Assembly (NCBI GenBank): GCA_963662155.1
Contig: OY759271.1
Location: 21,008,729-21,072,728 of the forward strand
DNA length: 64,000 nucleotides
Origin: Lamellibrachia columna
Lineage: Eukaryota; Annelida; Polychaeta; Sabellida; Siboglinidae
Direction of reading: 5' to 3'
The notes under the pieces were generated by a model. The model saw only the letters and a program-made list of their open reading frames with translations, did not search any database and was not told where the DNA came from. The position numbers and the translations under genes were made by a program. Of the stretch, positions 43,180-55,655 are shown one piece after another. The stretch's first letter is position 1. Each line of letters opens with the position of its first letter.

Positions 43180-44709
43180 ACCTACCTGGCTTCTTTGATG
43201 TGCCGGATTCTTCGGTTGGGTTCCTTGTCTACAATGTTCACTCCCTCCCAGTCTATGATGTGGTTTTCAGTTGTCGCATGGTCTGTAAGGGCGGATTTAT
43301 TGATGGTAGACATCAATCTTTTTTTTCCGCTCCTTGTGTATTTCTCTTTTTTCGTGTTGTCTACATCCTGTCTGTGTTCCTCCAGTCATGTTTTTAGTAG
43401 TCTTCCTGTCTCCCCAATGTACTCAGCACCACAGTTCTTGCATGGTATTTGGTACACCAGTTCACCCTGTTCTTCTAGCTTTACTTTGTCCTTGGGATGT
43501 ACCAACAAGCGCCTGAGGGTGGTGTGGGGACGCATAGTTGTTGCTACTCCATATTTCTTCAGTACTCGGTGTACTCTCTCTGAGACCCCCTCTACGTATG
43601 GGATGACTACTTGGCTCCTGTAATTTCTGTCATTTGTTTTTTTCTTGTTCTTTTTCTTCTTACAGCTATCTGTCACCTTGTTCAAGGCCCAGGACGGATA
43701 GCCACATACTCTTAGAGCTTCTCTCAAGTGTTCCACCTCTTCCTTCTTGTCCCCCTCCTCTGAAGTTATCGTCTCACACCTGTGCATAAGGGTTCTGACC
43801 ACTCCTAACTTCTGATGTTTGGGGTGGTGGGACGCAAAGTTCAAGTATTGGTCGGTGTGTCTTCTTCCTGTACCTGCCATCTTCCTTTCTGGTGAACTTC
43901 GCATCCAGGAAGGGCATGCTGTTGTTCTCTTCATCTTCCCGTGTGAAAATGATGCTCCCTGTGGGGTCTACAGTGTTCATGTGTTGTTGTAATTTCTTTG
44001 CCTTTCCCGTGTGTACCAGGCAAATTACATCGTCCACATATCGTTTCCAGTTTCTCGGTTGGCAATCTACCGGTGCTGTTGCTATTATTTTCTGCTCCAG
44101 GTCCTCCATGTACAAGTTGACAACAATGGGGGATACCGGACGGCCCATGGCTACTCCAAATTTCTGCTGGTAAATTTCTCCTTCAAATCTGAAGTATGTC
44201 ATCTCCAGGACAAATTTCAACAACTCCATGATGTCGTCTACGTTTAGGTTTGTTCTCTTCTTTAGTGTCTTGTCATTCTCTAGCCTTTTTATGATGATTT
44301 CGCATGCTTCTTTGATCGGGGTCTTCATGAACAGCGACACAACATCATATGACACAAATGATTCTCCTTCTTCTACTCTCAGCTTTGTCATCTCCTTCAC
44401 CAGTTCCTATGAGTTTTCTGTGTGGTGTTCTGTTTTTCCAAGTGGTTGTAGTATGTTGGCCAATTCCCTGGATACTCTGTATGCTATTGTCTGTGTGTAG
44501 TCAACAATTGGTCTGAGTGGCACTCCCTCCTTATGGATTTTTGGTGATCCATACATCCGTGGTACTTTTTCTAGCGTGGGATACAAGTACCAATACTGAT
44601 CTTTGGTGATCTTCCCCTCCTTCTCCAAGGAATTTACCATTCTGATTATTATGAACTGCCTCACGTGTACGATGACGTCATCAAGCGTCATAGGTACTGA
44701 TGAAATCAA
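43180..44709 (-). pseudogene. Penelope-like RT plus GIY-YIG protein, broken by two stops and a frameshift
   Basis: 44709-44407: EKVPRMYGSPKIHKEGVPLR PI, then an in-frame TAG. 44400-43870: SFVSYDVVSLF (motif A), FGVAMGRPVSPIVVNLYMED (motif B), KRYVDDVICLV (motif C) and FLDAKFTRKEDG. A frameshift near 43870 leads to THTDQYLNFASHHPKHQK, the linker, then LVYQIPCKNCGAEYIGETGR (GIY-YIG with a CxxC pair). A TGA near 43388 follows, after which LEEHRQDVDNTKKEK and SALTDHATTENHIIDW continue the endonuclease domain. The TGA is a likely C-to-T change of an arginine codon. Confidence 0.88.
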
Positions 44710-44725
44710 CGTGACACGTGATTAA

Positions 44726-46540
44726 TTTCAATGGTTGTACCAAAATGTATGTGGTCCAACTGTCCAGAGCCAAAGTGTCCTTTACCAAAATGTCTGGTTT
44801 ACCGCTCAAAGAGATGCATGTGCCGGAGGACGGGACTTCAGTGTACAGCACCACACCAGTGCAGGGAAACTTAACTCCACGAATAATACCAATATCTTTG
44901 CAAAGTAATCTCCATTACACACCAGATACTTTTATATTAAATTATCTAATTTAAAATACCTTTTCAAAATTGTTTGTGGAATGTTTTTTCTTAGAAATTC
45001 AATGATTAAATTGTGTTTATTTTGAAAAGTACATGTAACTAATAAATTATGAAGAAATAAACTGCTCATTTCAATGCAATCATAAACAATTACAAACTAG
45101 ACTTGGTTAAACTGTCTGCAAACAAATTTACAGTGGTAATATTACCCCCAAAAAATAATTATTATTACTAGTCATTCAAATGAGAGAAACTGAGATATCT
45201 TTACACATTTATCACTTTAAACTGCATCAGTGAAAAAATATGAAATATCATAAAATTAATTAAATGTAAAAAGAGAGCCAACTGTTGAGTCATGAATGGT
45301 GACACTTGTGAACTTGGATGTTTTAGAGGGCACCATGCAAGGATTCGAACATGTTATTTATCAGTCCTCAGCACAATATTATGTCTATAAACACTTATGC
45401 TTCAAGTCTTCAAGGTCCTATTCCTTTGCCAGGGTTACCTCTGCCATTTTACACAGCACCCTGTGTCTGGACAAAAACCTGACCTTGAAATGTATATTAT
45501 AATGATGACTCCCCGGCTCCTTAGCACCCTTCACTGCGTCAGTGGGACAATTAATTGGCATTAGTTCAACTACATCTGTATGTGGCATCACAGAACTGGC
45601 ACTTTGACAGTGAAATATCAAATATCTTCTTTATTTGTCTTGTTTGTGTGAAGCAAACTTGAGATTTGTATGTGCAGAAGTCACGTTTCATAGCACACCA
45701 TTCAAGTTCTAGAACACTCTACAATATTTGAGTTACAATCTAATTGTAAAAACTTGGGTAACCCTCAAAATACTGTAAAAACTTGGGTGACCCTCAAAAT
45801 ACTTATTATTTTATTTTAGATCCCACACATTTCAGTAACAATTCTAAGAAGAAACCTCAAGCGTTTCCAGAAAGCCAAAAGACTAGCTATAGAAGAATGG
45901 AGCTGTCAAATGTAAAAATACTATGAATGAATTTTATCTGGCTGATGTAGGCCGCCCTAGTAATGTGATGTACATAAATAAACATGGTTGCTAAGGCGAA
46001 CTTTGATGGAGGTCATATGTTCCTAATTAGGTTTGTGATGTCAGACTTTAGATCCATCAATCGGCTACAGACCAAATAACTATTAATTATTCATTCAATT
46101 TTATTTTTTCTTTAACACCCGTTCAATCACTGCTAGCTATGGACACAATCACAGTGTTTGCTTGTGGCTACTAGCTGTGGTCTCTTCTGCATACATGCCA
46201 AAAAGTCTACATTGATATTCTAATATAGTCTCCTGGCTTGCAGTTTTGTCTGAATGTCTAATATAAAAACATGATTGAATAAAAAAATAATTTGTAGTCC
46301 AGATAGTTCATGACGCCATTTCACTTGGATATATCAGGACCATAGACATAAATAGAACACCTGGTAGTAAAAGTTTATAGGGGGGTGATTAATGATGTAA
46401 CTCTATGATCTGGAACTGCTTGTTAACTGTGTCAAATAAGTGTGTCATTATTTTTTAAGCAAAGATGACAATCATCTTTTGTGAGTTTGTTCAACATACT
46501 GAAGTGTGTTTATGGTGAACAAGCAAATGTGTTCAGAAGA
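44726..46540. other. Intergenic, nothing recognised
   Basis: AT-rich unique sequence with a two-copy AAAACTTGGGT(A/G)ACCCTCAA repeat near 45750-45800. Open frames here are short with no domains. Confidence 0.5.
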
Positions 46541-46541
46541 T

Positions 46542-47033
46542 TGTGGTGGCATGTTCTGCTTGGATGGTGATAGGATCTCATATGGATCAAACAGTTTGTG
46601 GTGGCATGTTCTGCTTGGATGGTGATAGGATCTCATATGGATCAAACAGTTTGTGGTGGCATGTTCTGCTTGGATGGTGATAGGATCTCATATGGATCAA
46701 ACAGTTTGTGGTGGCATGTTCTGCTTGGATGGTGATAGGATCTCATATGGATCAAACAGTTTGTGGTGGCATGTTCTGCTTGGATGGTGATAGGATCTCA
46801 TATGGATCAAACAGTTTGTGGTGGCATGTTCTGCTTGGATGGTGATAGGATCTCATATGGATCAAACAGTTTGTGGTGGCATGTTCTGCTTGGATGGTGA
46901 TAGGATCTCATATGGATCAAACAGTTTGTGGTGGCATGTTCTGCTTGGATGGTGATAGGATCTCATATGGATCAAACAGTTTGTGGTGGCATGTTCTGCT
47001 TGGATGGTGATAGGATCTCATATGGATCAAACA
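46542..47033. repeat. 55-bp minisatellite, 9 copies, essentially identical
   Basis: TTTGTGGTGGCATGTTCTGC recurs every 55 bp (46595, 46650, and so on). I see no substitution between complete copies. Confidence 0.97.
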
Positions 47034-47399
47034 GAGAGAATTAGGCCAAGGAATTCAGTTTTGCATTACATTAAGTGGTTTGACACATGCAAGTTAATGC
47101 ATTCTCACTGATTATACATTCACTAAATAAGTAACTGCCAAGCACATACATTTATTAAGATATATGAGATTGCTTAATCCGGGAGAAGTCTATCGAAGTT
47201 GGTGTTGGAATGAAAAGGTCTGCCAGGGGGTAAAGTGTAAAAGCTGAGCCGTTCTAAAGAGTGGATACCGCCCTACATGAAACCTTTATATACTAAATTT
47301 GGGCATTTAGCCAATACTTGAGACGTGATTTTCTTCACATATAAAAATTACATAAAGCTAGTCATGGCATAGATTTGATCACCTCCAGGAGATGCCAGT

Positions 47400-47635
47400 T
47401 TTACATTTGGTGTCCATGGTGCCTAGTATCGTCATGGGGAGTGGCCGGCCTGCTGATCATGAGGATGGTGGTTCGATTCCACCTCTGCCATTCGAAACTT
47501 GGGCAATTTCATTCACCCAACTTTGCCTGTGTCTTTCGAAAGAGACACAAAAAGCTGTTGGTCCAAACTCCTGCGTTAGCCCAAGATTGGGCTGTTTGGA
47601 GTATAATAACTTGAAACTTGAGAATGCCTACCCAG
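47400..47635 (+). mobile_element. tRNA-derived SINE, best copy
   Basis: Contains a canonical Pol III B box GGTTCGATTCC (about 47471-47481) about 35-45 nt after an A-box-like segment (TAGTATCGTCATGGGGAGTGG). The family core CTGCCATTCGAAACTTGGGC AATTTCATTCACC follows, then a small hairpin (GTGTCTTTCGAAAGAGACAC) and the 3' tail TTAGCCCAAGATTGGGCTGT TTGGAGTA. At least four other full or partial copies are in the window. 47640-48930 shows nothing else recognised. Confidence 0.8.
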
Positions 47636-48931
47636 TTCTAACACTTCGATACAGTTTTCCTGCCTGGTTCCAGTATCAGCTGCACGAGTGTGCTGGAACA
47701 CATACTTCATATGACTCCAACAGTTGCCCTTGAGCCTCGGGCGGTAGTACAAGAGTGCACGTTTTGTGGCAATGTGCTACGTGTCATGTACAATATTGAC
47801 TGGGGGAATGCGAAGTTTGCCATGTACAATACACAGGTTGTACATAATGCATATGCACAAGAAAGCTACATTCAATGCACTCTCAACAAGACTGTGTCAA
47901 GCTTGGCTGAACTTCCACATCTCCTGTCTTGTTTAATATTGGAATAGTACTTTTGTGTTGTCATTCTATGTACACTACATGCAAATATAATGTATCAACG
48001 ACAGTTCTGCTACATTTTGCTCAGTAACTGTGTTATCTTGTGTAATTAGTAGAACAATCCTAAGCTCTATGTACGTGTGCCAAGGATAATACTGAGTATG
48101 AATAAATTTTGATGAATGAATATTTCCTATGATTCTCCAGAGGAATTTGGTGGAATAAAATAAAAGCCATTTGTAGGCTTGCATGTATTTGTTTTTTTAT
48201 GTAAATTGACCAACTGTCTAAGTAAAGGACTATACCTTCAGCCTACCTCTGACTACATCTTGTCTACAACTGTGCCTCTATACCTAAAAGATTCTCTTTC
48301 TAAAACAAAGCTTTTTAAGAGAACATAAGACATTTGCGTACCACTCCAAACTCATGCTGGTTGACCTATGTGATACATAGCTTTCTCAGAATATTGCATA
48401 ATCACAATAGCTGAATGGATTACTATTACGTGACAATCACACTATCATCACGTGAACCAAGGGTATTTACGTGACACATCGAGAAATACACCTCTCCAGT
48501 CTCCAGACAAAACAATGCTACAATTGTGTAGCGTTAATTCAATAATCTGATAATTCTTAGGTTAAATGTACATAATTCTTCTGAAACCAGGGAAATGCAC
48601 AACCTGTGAGGTCACTATAGAGGGTCAATGGGTCAGTGGGCTTGTGGACTGACTTTGTAGCCGATGTATTACATTGATTAGATACAATCAAAAGTAACTG
48701 GGTTTCTAGTACTGTCAGTGTAGGTGTGCATGTGCACTCAAGCAGAAAGTGGGGTAACGACATGAATATTGGCACGTGCTATGTGCATGTTTTACGCAAC
48801 TGCAGCTAGTGATCCTGCATTTCAATCCCACGAGGCAGATCGTACTGTGTGATAGGAGTGCAAGCAACGTCAGCTTACATGGTCACACTGCCCGACACCT
48901 GACAGGGAGACAGACCAGTCAGCTCGCAGTC

Positions 48932-49186
48932 ATGGCGAGTTACAAAAGTACACATCTGAGCACAGTGTTTGGATCCCTTGGGTTTGCCGGGGACCTGGAA
49001 GTATCCCGGCTTCAGGATGACGAATGGCGGAGGGATAGACTGGGGAGTAGGTCAAGCAAACGGAGCATGGAGGAGTGGCGGGACAGACTGGGGAGTCGGG
49101 CCAGTAAACACAGCATGGAGGAGTGGAGAGAAAGGCTGGGAAGTCGGGCCAGAGCCAAGGAAGGATCTCCAAATGTCTCAAAGAAG
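48932..49186 (+). CDS. Probable first coding exon of the SLC26-family gene
   Basis: ATG in good context (GTCATGG) opens 85 codons ending AAG|GTAGTA, a donor in phase 0. The only downstream acceptor I can tie to it is CTTCCACAG before 60313, also phase 0, which leads directly into the SLC26 frame on the same strand. The peptide MASYKSTHL... carries about two and a half copies of a 16-residue repeat (SMEEWRDRLGSRASKH type). It is hydrophilic, a plausible cytosolic N-terminal tail. The frame is open upstream to 48776, so a longer start cannot be excluded. Linkage to the transporter is inference from phase, strand and lack of another candidate. Confidence 0.55.
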
Positions 49187-49194
49187 GTAGTAGC

Positions 49195-49470
49195 ATAGGT
49201 CATATATCACTTCACCATAAGTCATATATCACTTTATTATAAGTCATACGTCACTTTATTGTAAGTCATATATAATTTTCCTTTATGTCGGACCCTATAT
49301 TATTTTTCTAATCATATATCACTTTCTTGTAAGTCATATATCACTTCATTCTTGTAAGTCAAATATCACTTTATTATATATTAATATATATAATAAAATG
49401 ATTATATACATATATACCCTATATTACTTTTTGTAAGTCATACATCACCTTCTTATAAGTCATACATCAC
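49195..49470. repeat. About 22-28-bp degenerate repeat after exon 1
   Basis: Copies of AAGTCATATATCACTTTATT with variable spacing at the start of the 11.1-kb intron. Confidence 0.85.
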
Positions 49471-49764
49471 CTCTTGTAGTGTCTCCACAACTGTGCTCAC
49501 ACCCAGTAATCCAGTATCTACATAAACTTCCTGCACCTGACACTTTCAGTTTTACAGTTGCAGGTAGTTCTAACGGTGAACCTGTGCATCTACTGAGCAG
49601 CAACACTGGCCGTTTCATTCTAAACACTTTCTTACCATGCTAGTGTTCACTAAAATACTGCGTTGAGCAACTCTAACCCAGACACACATACAGATACACA
49701 TACAGTTTTTTATAAGTCATGTGACTGCCACATAAACACAATGATCATTTGATCCACCATATCA

Positions 49765-50660
49765 CTTGCAAGAGTGTTCAACTTATCATTAAAAGAGGGA
49801 GCCGTTCCTTTTGAATGGAAAGAAGCAAACATGATACCATTATTAAAAAGGGTTTGAGAAATAAGTCAGAGAATTATAGACCAGTGAGTTTAACGTCAGT
49901 GATTTGTAAATTATTAGAAAGGTTAATTAAAGACCATATAGTGGACTTCCTTGTTAGGCATAAATTATAAAATTCATCTCAACATGGATTCCTAAAAGCA
50001 AGATCATGCTTAACAAATATGTTATGTTTTTTGGAAGAAATCACTAAGTGGATTGACGAGGGATCACCAGTAGATATTATCTACTTAGATTTTCAGAAAG
50101 CTTTAGACAAAGTGCCACATCAAAGATTACTACTTAAATTAAAAGCCAATGGTATCGGGGATGGCTTAATTGACTGGATAGAACAATGGCTGACTGACAG
50201 AAGACAGCATGTTGTAGTAGATGGAGAAGTTTCAAACTGGAAATCAGTTTTGAGTGGTGTACCACATGGATCAGTATTAGGACCTTTATCATTGAAGTTT
50301 TTAAGATATTGAATGGGTATGAAAATATTGATAGAAATATGTTTTTCTCTCTAAAGAACAATAGCAGAACTAGAGGACATGAGGTAAAGTAAGTAAAGGA
50401 TCAGTGTAGATTGGATATCAGGAAGTACTCATTCTCACAGAGGACAGTAAATGAATGGAACAAATAATCTACGGATTGTATAACCGCTAGCACCGTGAAT
50501 ATGTTTAAAAACTAGTGGGACACATATCTCAGGAAGGCCGGTTACACGTAGACGAACACTGATGGACTCTCGAAAAGCCAATGGCTTCCTTGTCCACTTG
50601 CCATTTGGGCCTTTGGCTTGGATGGCAAATCTTGTTAAATCTTGTACAATCTAAATCCAT
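49765..50660 (+). pseudogene. CR1-type retrotransposon copy with large internal deletion
   Basis: Same family as 22460-23795. RT starts near ENYRPVSLTSVICKLLERL, has a stop after the next few residues, then [30 protein letters not shown] and SGVPHGSVLGPL (PQG changed to PHG). At about 50288 it jumps to the C-terminal segment (FKILNGYENIDRNMF), so about 200 codons including motif C are gone. Further stops follow. The 3' tail ends with the CTTGTTAAAT repeat. Confidence 0.87.
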
Positions 50661-50749
50661 TTCACTGCTTTTTAACACAATAACCTGTTATGATGGCTTC
50701 AACTGGTTTGTGATTTTCTGCATCATTGTGTTGTAAATGGAATCAGACA

Positions 50750-51165
50750 GCACTGCACAGTGCACATACACTCAGACAGCACTGCATATACACTAAGGCA
50801 GCACTGCACATACTCAGACAGCACTGCACATACGCTCAGACAGCACTGCACTTACACACAGACAGCGCTGCACATACACTCAGACAGCCTGCACATACAC
50901 TCAGACAGCATTGCACATACAGTACACTCAGACAGCACTGCACATACACTCAGACAGCACTGCACATACACTCAGACAGCATTGCACATACAGTACACTC
51001 AGACAGCACTGCACATACACTCAGACAGCACTGCACATACACTCAGACAGCATTGCACATACAGTGCACTCAGACAGCACTGAACATACACTCAGACAGC
51101 ACTGAACATACACTCAGACAGCACTGAACATACACTCAGACAGCACTGCACATAAACTTAGATAC
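50750..51165. repeat. 22-bp minisatellite, about 18 copies, with higher-order blocks
   Basis: CTCAGACAGCACTGCACATA CA units. A block with CATTGCACATACAGTACA recurs every three units or so. Confidence 0.94.
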
Positions 51166-51169
51166 AAAC

Positions 51170-54100
51170 ACAATGTAAGAAACACTGTCTTTTTATGAGC
51201 TCTGTACGTATACTTTGCAAACCAGAAAGCAGGTGACTGGTGCATAAAGGTCGTGTATTCAGTCACACCTGAAGCCCTGGGTAAAATGCTGGCTAAAAAC
51301 AGGTAGCACAAAATAAACCAAAATGTACAGTTGTGAGAGTGTAGCTGAGAGTGTCACCCCCTAGGATGTAGGGGGCCTTCCAAAATTACATATCACTGGA
51401 GGATTGGAATGTCGAGTGTCTTGGGAGAGGGAATTATGGGGTGGGAATATTTTTTTGGGTGGGTGGTTGTTATGTAACATTAATTATTTTAAAAATGCAT
51501 TGAACATAATGTGTACACTAGAGTTACTAGGTTAAATGCTCAAAACATAATTTGTGCAATTCAGGTTAATTTAATTATTTTGTAATTTCTTATGAAACAA
51601 ATAATATAATTAGTGAACATTTCTCAGGATAGTTTGTTTTCATGTTAAAAATTATTATTTTGACATCCAAACTTGTTTTTACCATTGTAGACATTTTTAT
51701 AACTTGTATGATCTTTGTAAAATAACTATAGGACAACAGATTGACGAAAATGTTTGTATCATCTCACTCAAAACACACTTGAAAAACTGCTTGATAATGA
51801 CACCTGGCAAGAGTCACAGGGTGGTCACACAGACATTCTCAAATGACCACAACTTATACCATTAAACACAGGACACCTGTCAATCACTCTAAGTGACATT
51901 TCCCTGTGAAAGGGAATTTTGGCAATAATTTTAAAGATACAATCTGGAAACCTCCAAAGATTAACCTTTTGAAAAGAAGATAATTTATTGTTCAGCTAAA
52001 GTAAGACGGGCAGAAAGCATGCATGATATGACAGTTAGATATTATCCATGCACACATAACACATGAATGTACAAATAAGAATGCAAACAGTAATTTTCAC
52101 TGATACACGGTTTCCATGGTATTTGTATGCAGATAAAACACTTGCATATGAAGTGCCGTTTTGTAAAGGCAGGACAAAATGTCAGGACTTTGTTTGGGTG
52201 GTTGAAGAACTAGAACAACTTAGAGCCAAAGTGAACAATGAAGTGAGTTTACTGCAGTCGCACTGATGCATAAGATCGGTTCTTCCATTCACCAGTCTCA
52301 CTCACTATGTGACATTGGCTTTTTTATAACCGAATCAATTCAGCTGGAGCAATTACCAACATTGCACAGAAGAACCAATTTCAATAACAACTGACAGTAA
52401 TAGTGAAGAAATTCTCAACAAACAAGGACAACAGTTTAAAAAAATGGATATGCAATTATGTTAAATAGTTAAACCGTTAGAGAATGACTGTCCACAAGAG
52501 TGCACCAAGAGCGTTAACATCCATGAATCTGCTGTCATACCTATAACATTATGTTAATTTATACAAATATAAAAATCAGACATTGTTGCTATGCAAATGC
52601 TATTGGTCAAAACTCCATAATATGTAGTGTGTGAATAGTTTGCGTAACATCCACAGTCAACTTAATAAATAAAAAATGTCTACTTTTGTTCAAGTCATCA
52701 AAAGAATTTACTTTAGTCATTAGATCTGATAAGGCTCAAAATATTGGACATCCAAAATGGTAAACATTGTGTGGGTTAATGCCGATCATGGGCATGACTT
52801 CCACCCTCCCACCGATCACACGACAAATTAAAAAAATTTCACCAAGGGTGAAATTCTTGAATTTTCAGCATTTCCATTTTCACTTCACTTAATGTTTGAT
52901 CAAACATTTAGTAATTTAATACATTGTCTTATGATTTCATTAAAAACTACATATAAAAGTTGCACAAACAAGCTAGAATGTCGCAATGGATACTAGGCAG
53001 GTTTGATTTTTCACAAAATGAATTTAAAATGAGCTTGCAAAAAATTTTAATTGCGGAGGCACCTTTAAACTAAATAGTGAATTATAGTTACAATATAAAA
53101 TTGTTTGTCTATAACATTTGCTTCCATGATTTGTAAATCCCTCACCATTTAATTATTTACAAAACATCATTATTTTTAACTGATTTCAATTATTTATGTA
53201 ACTATTATTACACAAATTATTAATTATAATTTCTATACATAAATAATTGACTATGATTAACTTGCTTATCTGCTTGTTATTAGTAGAATATTATTAATAA
53301 AAACTAGCATTACAACATTACTGCAGGATCTGTACCATGTGTATACAGTTAAAACTTTGAAGATAAGCAGAAATAAAACAAAGCTGGTGTTAACGCCAGC
53401 ATATGCCATCACTCAACACCTACAACATTGCAGACAGTGCATCAGATACAACAGTGGTGCCCTCTTCTGTGGAACTAAACAACTGTACTATTGCTGCAAT
53501 GCACTGAAGGTGGCAGCACTGTCATGTCTAGCCAGGGTCTTCTTCCTCCTGACAGGTGACTGGCATGTTTCTTCTGAACAGCCGCTCTCTCCTTCTCCCC
53601 CGCTCCCCTCTCTCCCCTCCCCTCCCCCAAATGAGCAAAAATTATGCACATTCTGTATTCATATTGTTTAAACCTTTCAACAGGATTATGCTGGAGGATA
53701 TTAGCATAAGGTTGAGAAATGTCACTCTTAAGCGGCTTAGCCCCATTTCTGAATGTATAGTACTCTTGTCAAATACTATGTAAATAGGCAAAGCAACAGC
53801 AAGTTATTTGAGCACCCTCTGTCAAGACAAAGTACTTTATGATAATACTCAACCCCAGCTAGTAATGAGAATCCAATTTTGTTTTTAAAATAGTACCCAG
53901 ATCAAACTCTTAACCTCAGCTCTTTTTATTCATTGCTATTTTTAATTAATAAAACAAAATCAATAAAGTCATCTGCATGTGGCTTTACTACCAACATGAC
54001 ACATAACACAACACAATATAACCAACATATATTTATTGACATGAAATGGAATATGTTAACATTGAATACATTCAAACTGAAAAACATGTCTCCCAAGTAC

Positions 54101-54310
54101 AGATTGATTCAGACAAGTTCACCCAGAGAGTTAAGCAACTTGAAGCATCAGCTATGCCTATTATATTGTGCACAGTGTGCTGTGCCAGCCCTAAACAAAA
54201 TGTCTGTCATTGCCCAGTAACTATATCATGTCCTTGGGGCATTCTGCAAGGTCCACTGTGCATACAAGGTTCAGTCTAAGTAGCATGCCTGAGTAATATG
54301 CTCCAGCCAG
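51170..54310. other. SLC26 intron sequence, nothing recognised
   Basis: AT-rich unique sequence. A pyrimidine tract lies at about 53578-53628. The 67-codon frame at 52063 and 110-codon frame at 53339 have no recognisable domain and I do not call them. Confidence 0.5.
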
Positions 54311-54312
54311 CA

Positions 54313-54812
54313 AGTTTCTTGTCTGGGATGAGGATGTTGTCAGTGTACAACCTGGTCGAAGTGTCCACTTTGTCTATGTCATGTATAACTCAGTAGTTTG
54401 TTGTCTGGGAAGAGGATGTTGTCAGTGTACAACCTGGTCGAAGTGTCCACTTTGTCTACGTCATGTATAACTCAGTAGTTTGTTGTCTGGGATGAGGATG
54501 TTGTCAGTGTACAACCTGGTTGAAGTGTTCACTTTGTCTACGTCATGTATAACTCAGTAGTTTGTTGTCTGGGATAAGGATGTTGTCAGTGTACAACCTG
54601 GTCGAAGTGTCCACTTTGTCTACGTCATGTATAACTCAGTAGTTTGTTGTCTGGGATGAGGATGTTGTCAGTGAACAACCTGGTCGAAGTGTCCACTTTG
54701 TTTATGTCATGTAGAACTCAGTAGTTTGTTGTCTGGGAAGAGGATGTTGTCAGTGTACAACCTGGTCCAAGTGTCCACTTTGTTTATGTCATATATAACT
54801 CAGTAGTTTGTC
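54313..54812. repeat. 82-bp minisatellite, 6 copies
   Basis: TTGTCTGGGA recurs at 54319, 54401, 54483, 54565, 54647 and 54729, each followed by GTTGTCAGTGTACAACCTGG. Confidence 0.96.
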
Positions 54813-55299
54813 CATAAACCCTCACAAGGATTTAACAAGGCTGCCATCCAAAGCCAAGGTTTATCAAGTAAAAAAAAGTCATCTATGTATATCCTGCCCT
54901 TATCAGATACCTGTAAATTTTATTGTATGGAGTAAACCTACTTGAGACTTAAATAATGGGACAATCTCCTCACTGGCTCACCCAAATGACAGCATAAAAT
55001 ATTCATCAATCTACTGGGTGTATGCCCAGGTTGCCAATATCTATACATGCCCAAAAAGCTAGCTCAATACTAGCTGGTGGTATTTACTAATGCACTGTTC
55101 TATATGTCCTCAGTGGAAATTATGTTTATGTCAATTTCTGTTAACTTGAAGTGTTGTAATTGTTGTCACCTTCACTTCAACCACACAGGGGGTATAAACA
55201 CTCAACCTACCTATGAAATCAATTTGCCTAAATGTTTTTCTCAATCGAACTTGAAACTGTATAACTTTATTTGTGTTACAACAATAAATATGGGGACAC

Positions 55300-55655
55300 A
55301 TAAGAAGAACTTGCTGGGTTGTCCTAATATGGTAAAGCCCCTCACATAAGAACTTGCTGGGTTGTCCTAATATGGTAAAGCCCCTCACATAAGAACTTGC
55401 TGGGTTGTCCTATTATGGTAAAGCCCCTCACATGAGAACTTTCTGGGTTCTCCTATTATGGTAAAGCCTCTCACATGAGAACTTGCTGGGTTGTCCTATT
55501 ATGGTAAAGCCTCTCACATGAGAACTTGCTGGGTTGTCCTAATATGGTAAAGCCCCTCACATAAGAACTTGCTGGGTTGTCCTATTATGGTAAAGCCCCT
55601 CACATAAGAACTTGCTGGGTTGTCCTATTATGGTAAAGCCCCTCACATAAGACAC
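55300..55655. repeat. 43-bp minisatellite, 8 copies
   Basis: AGAACTTGCTGGGTTGTCCT plus AATATGGTAAAGCCCCTCAC ATA, with AAT/ATT and CCC/CTC variants. 55660-57820 is unique sequence with nothing recognised. Confidence 0.96.

Larger units (their letters stand above)
43125..44720 (-). mobile_element. Penelope-like element (GIY-YIG type), degenerate
   Basis: Minus-strand reverse transcriptase followed by a GIY-YIG endonuclease, the order diagnostic of EN+ Penelope-like elements. Inverted copies of about 28 bp (43146-43174 and 44692-44720) bound it. A hammerhead-like core is encoded on the sense strand at the 3' end (43170-43140). The N-terminal part is missing. Confidence 0.88.

Noticed and set aside
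48776..48931. Upstream extension of the 48932 start
   Set aside because: Open but without a better start context or homology; the peptide looks random.
52063..52266. 67-codon frame with acidic C-terminus
   Set aside because: No recognisable family; could be an exon but nothing in the sequence supports it.
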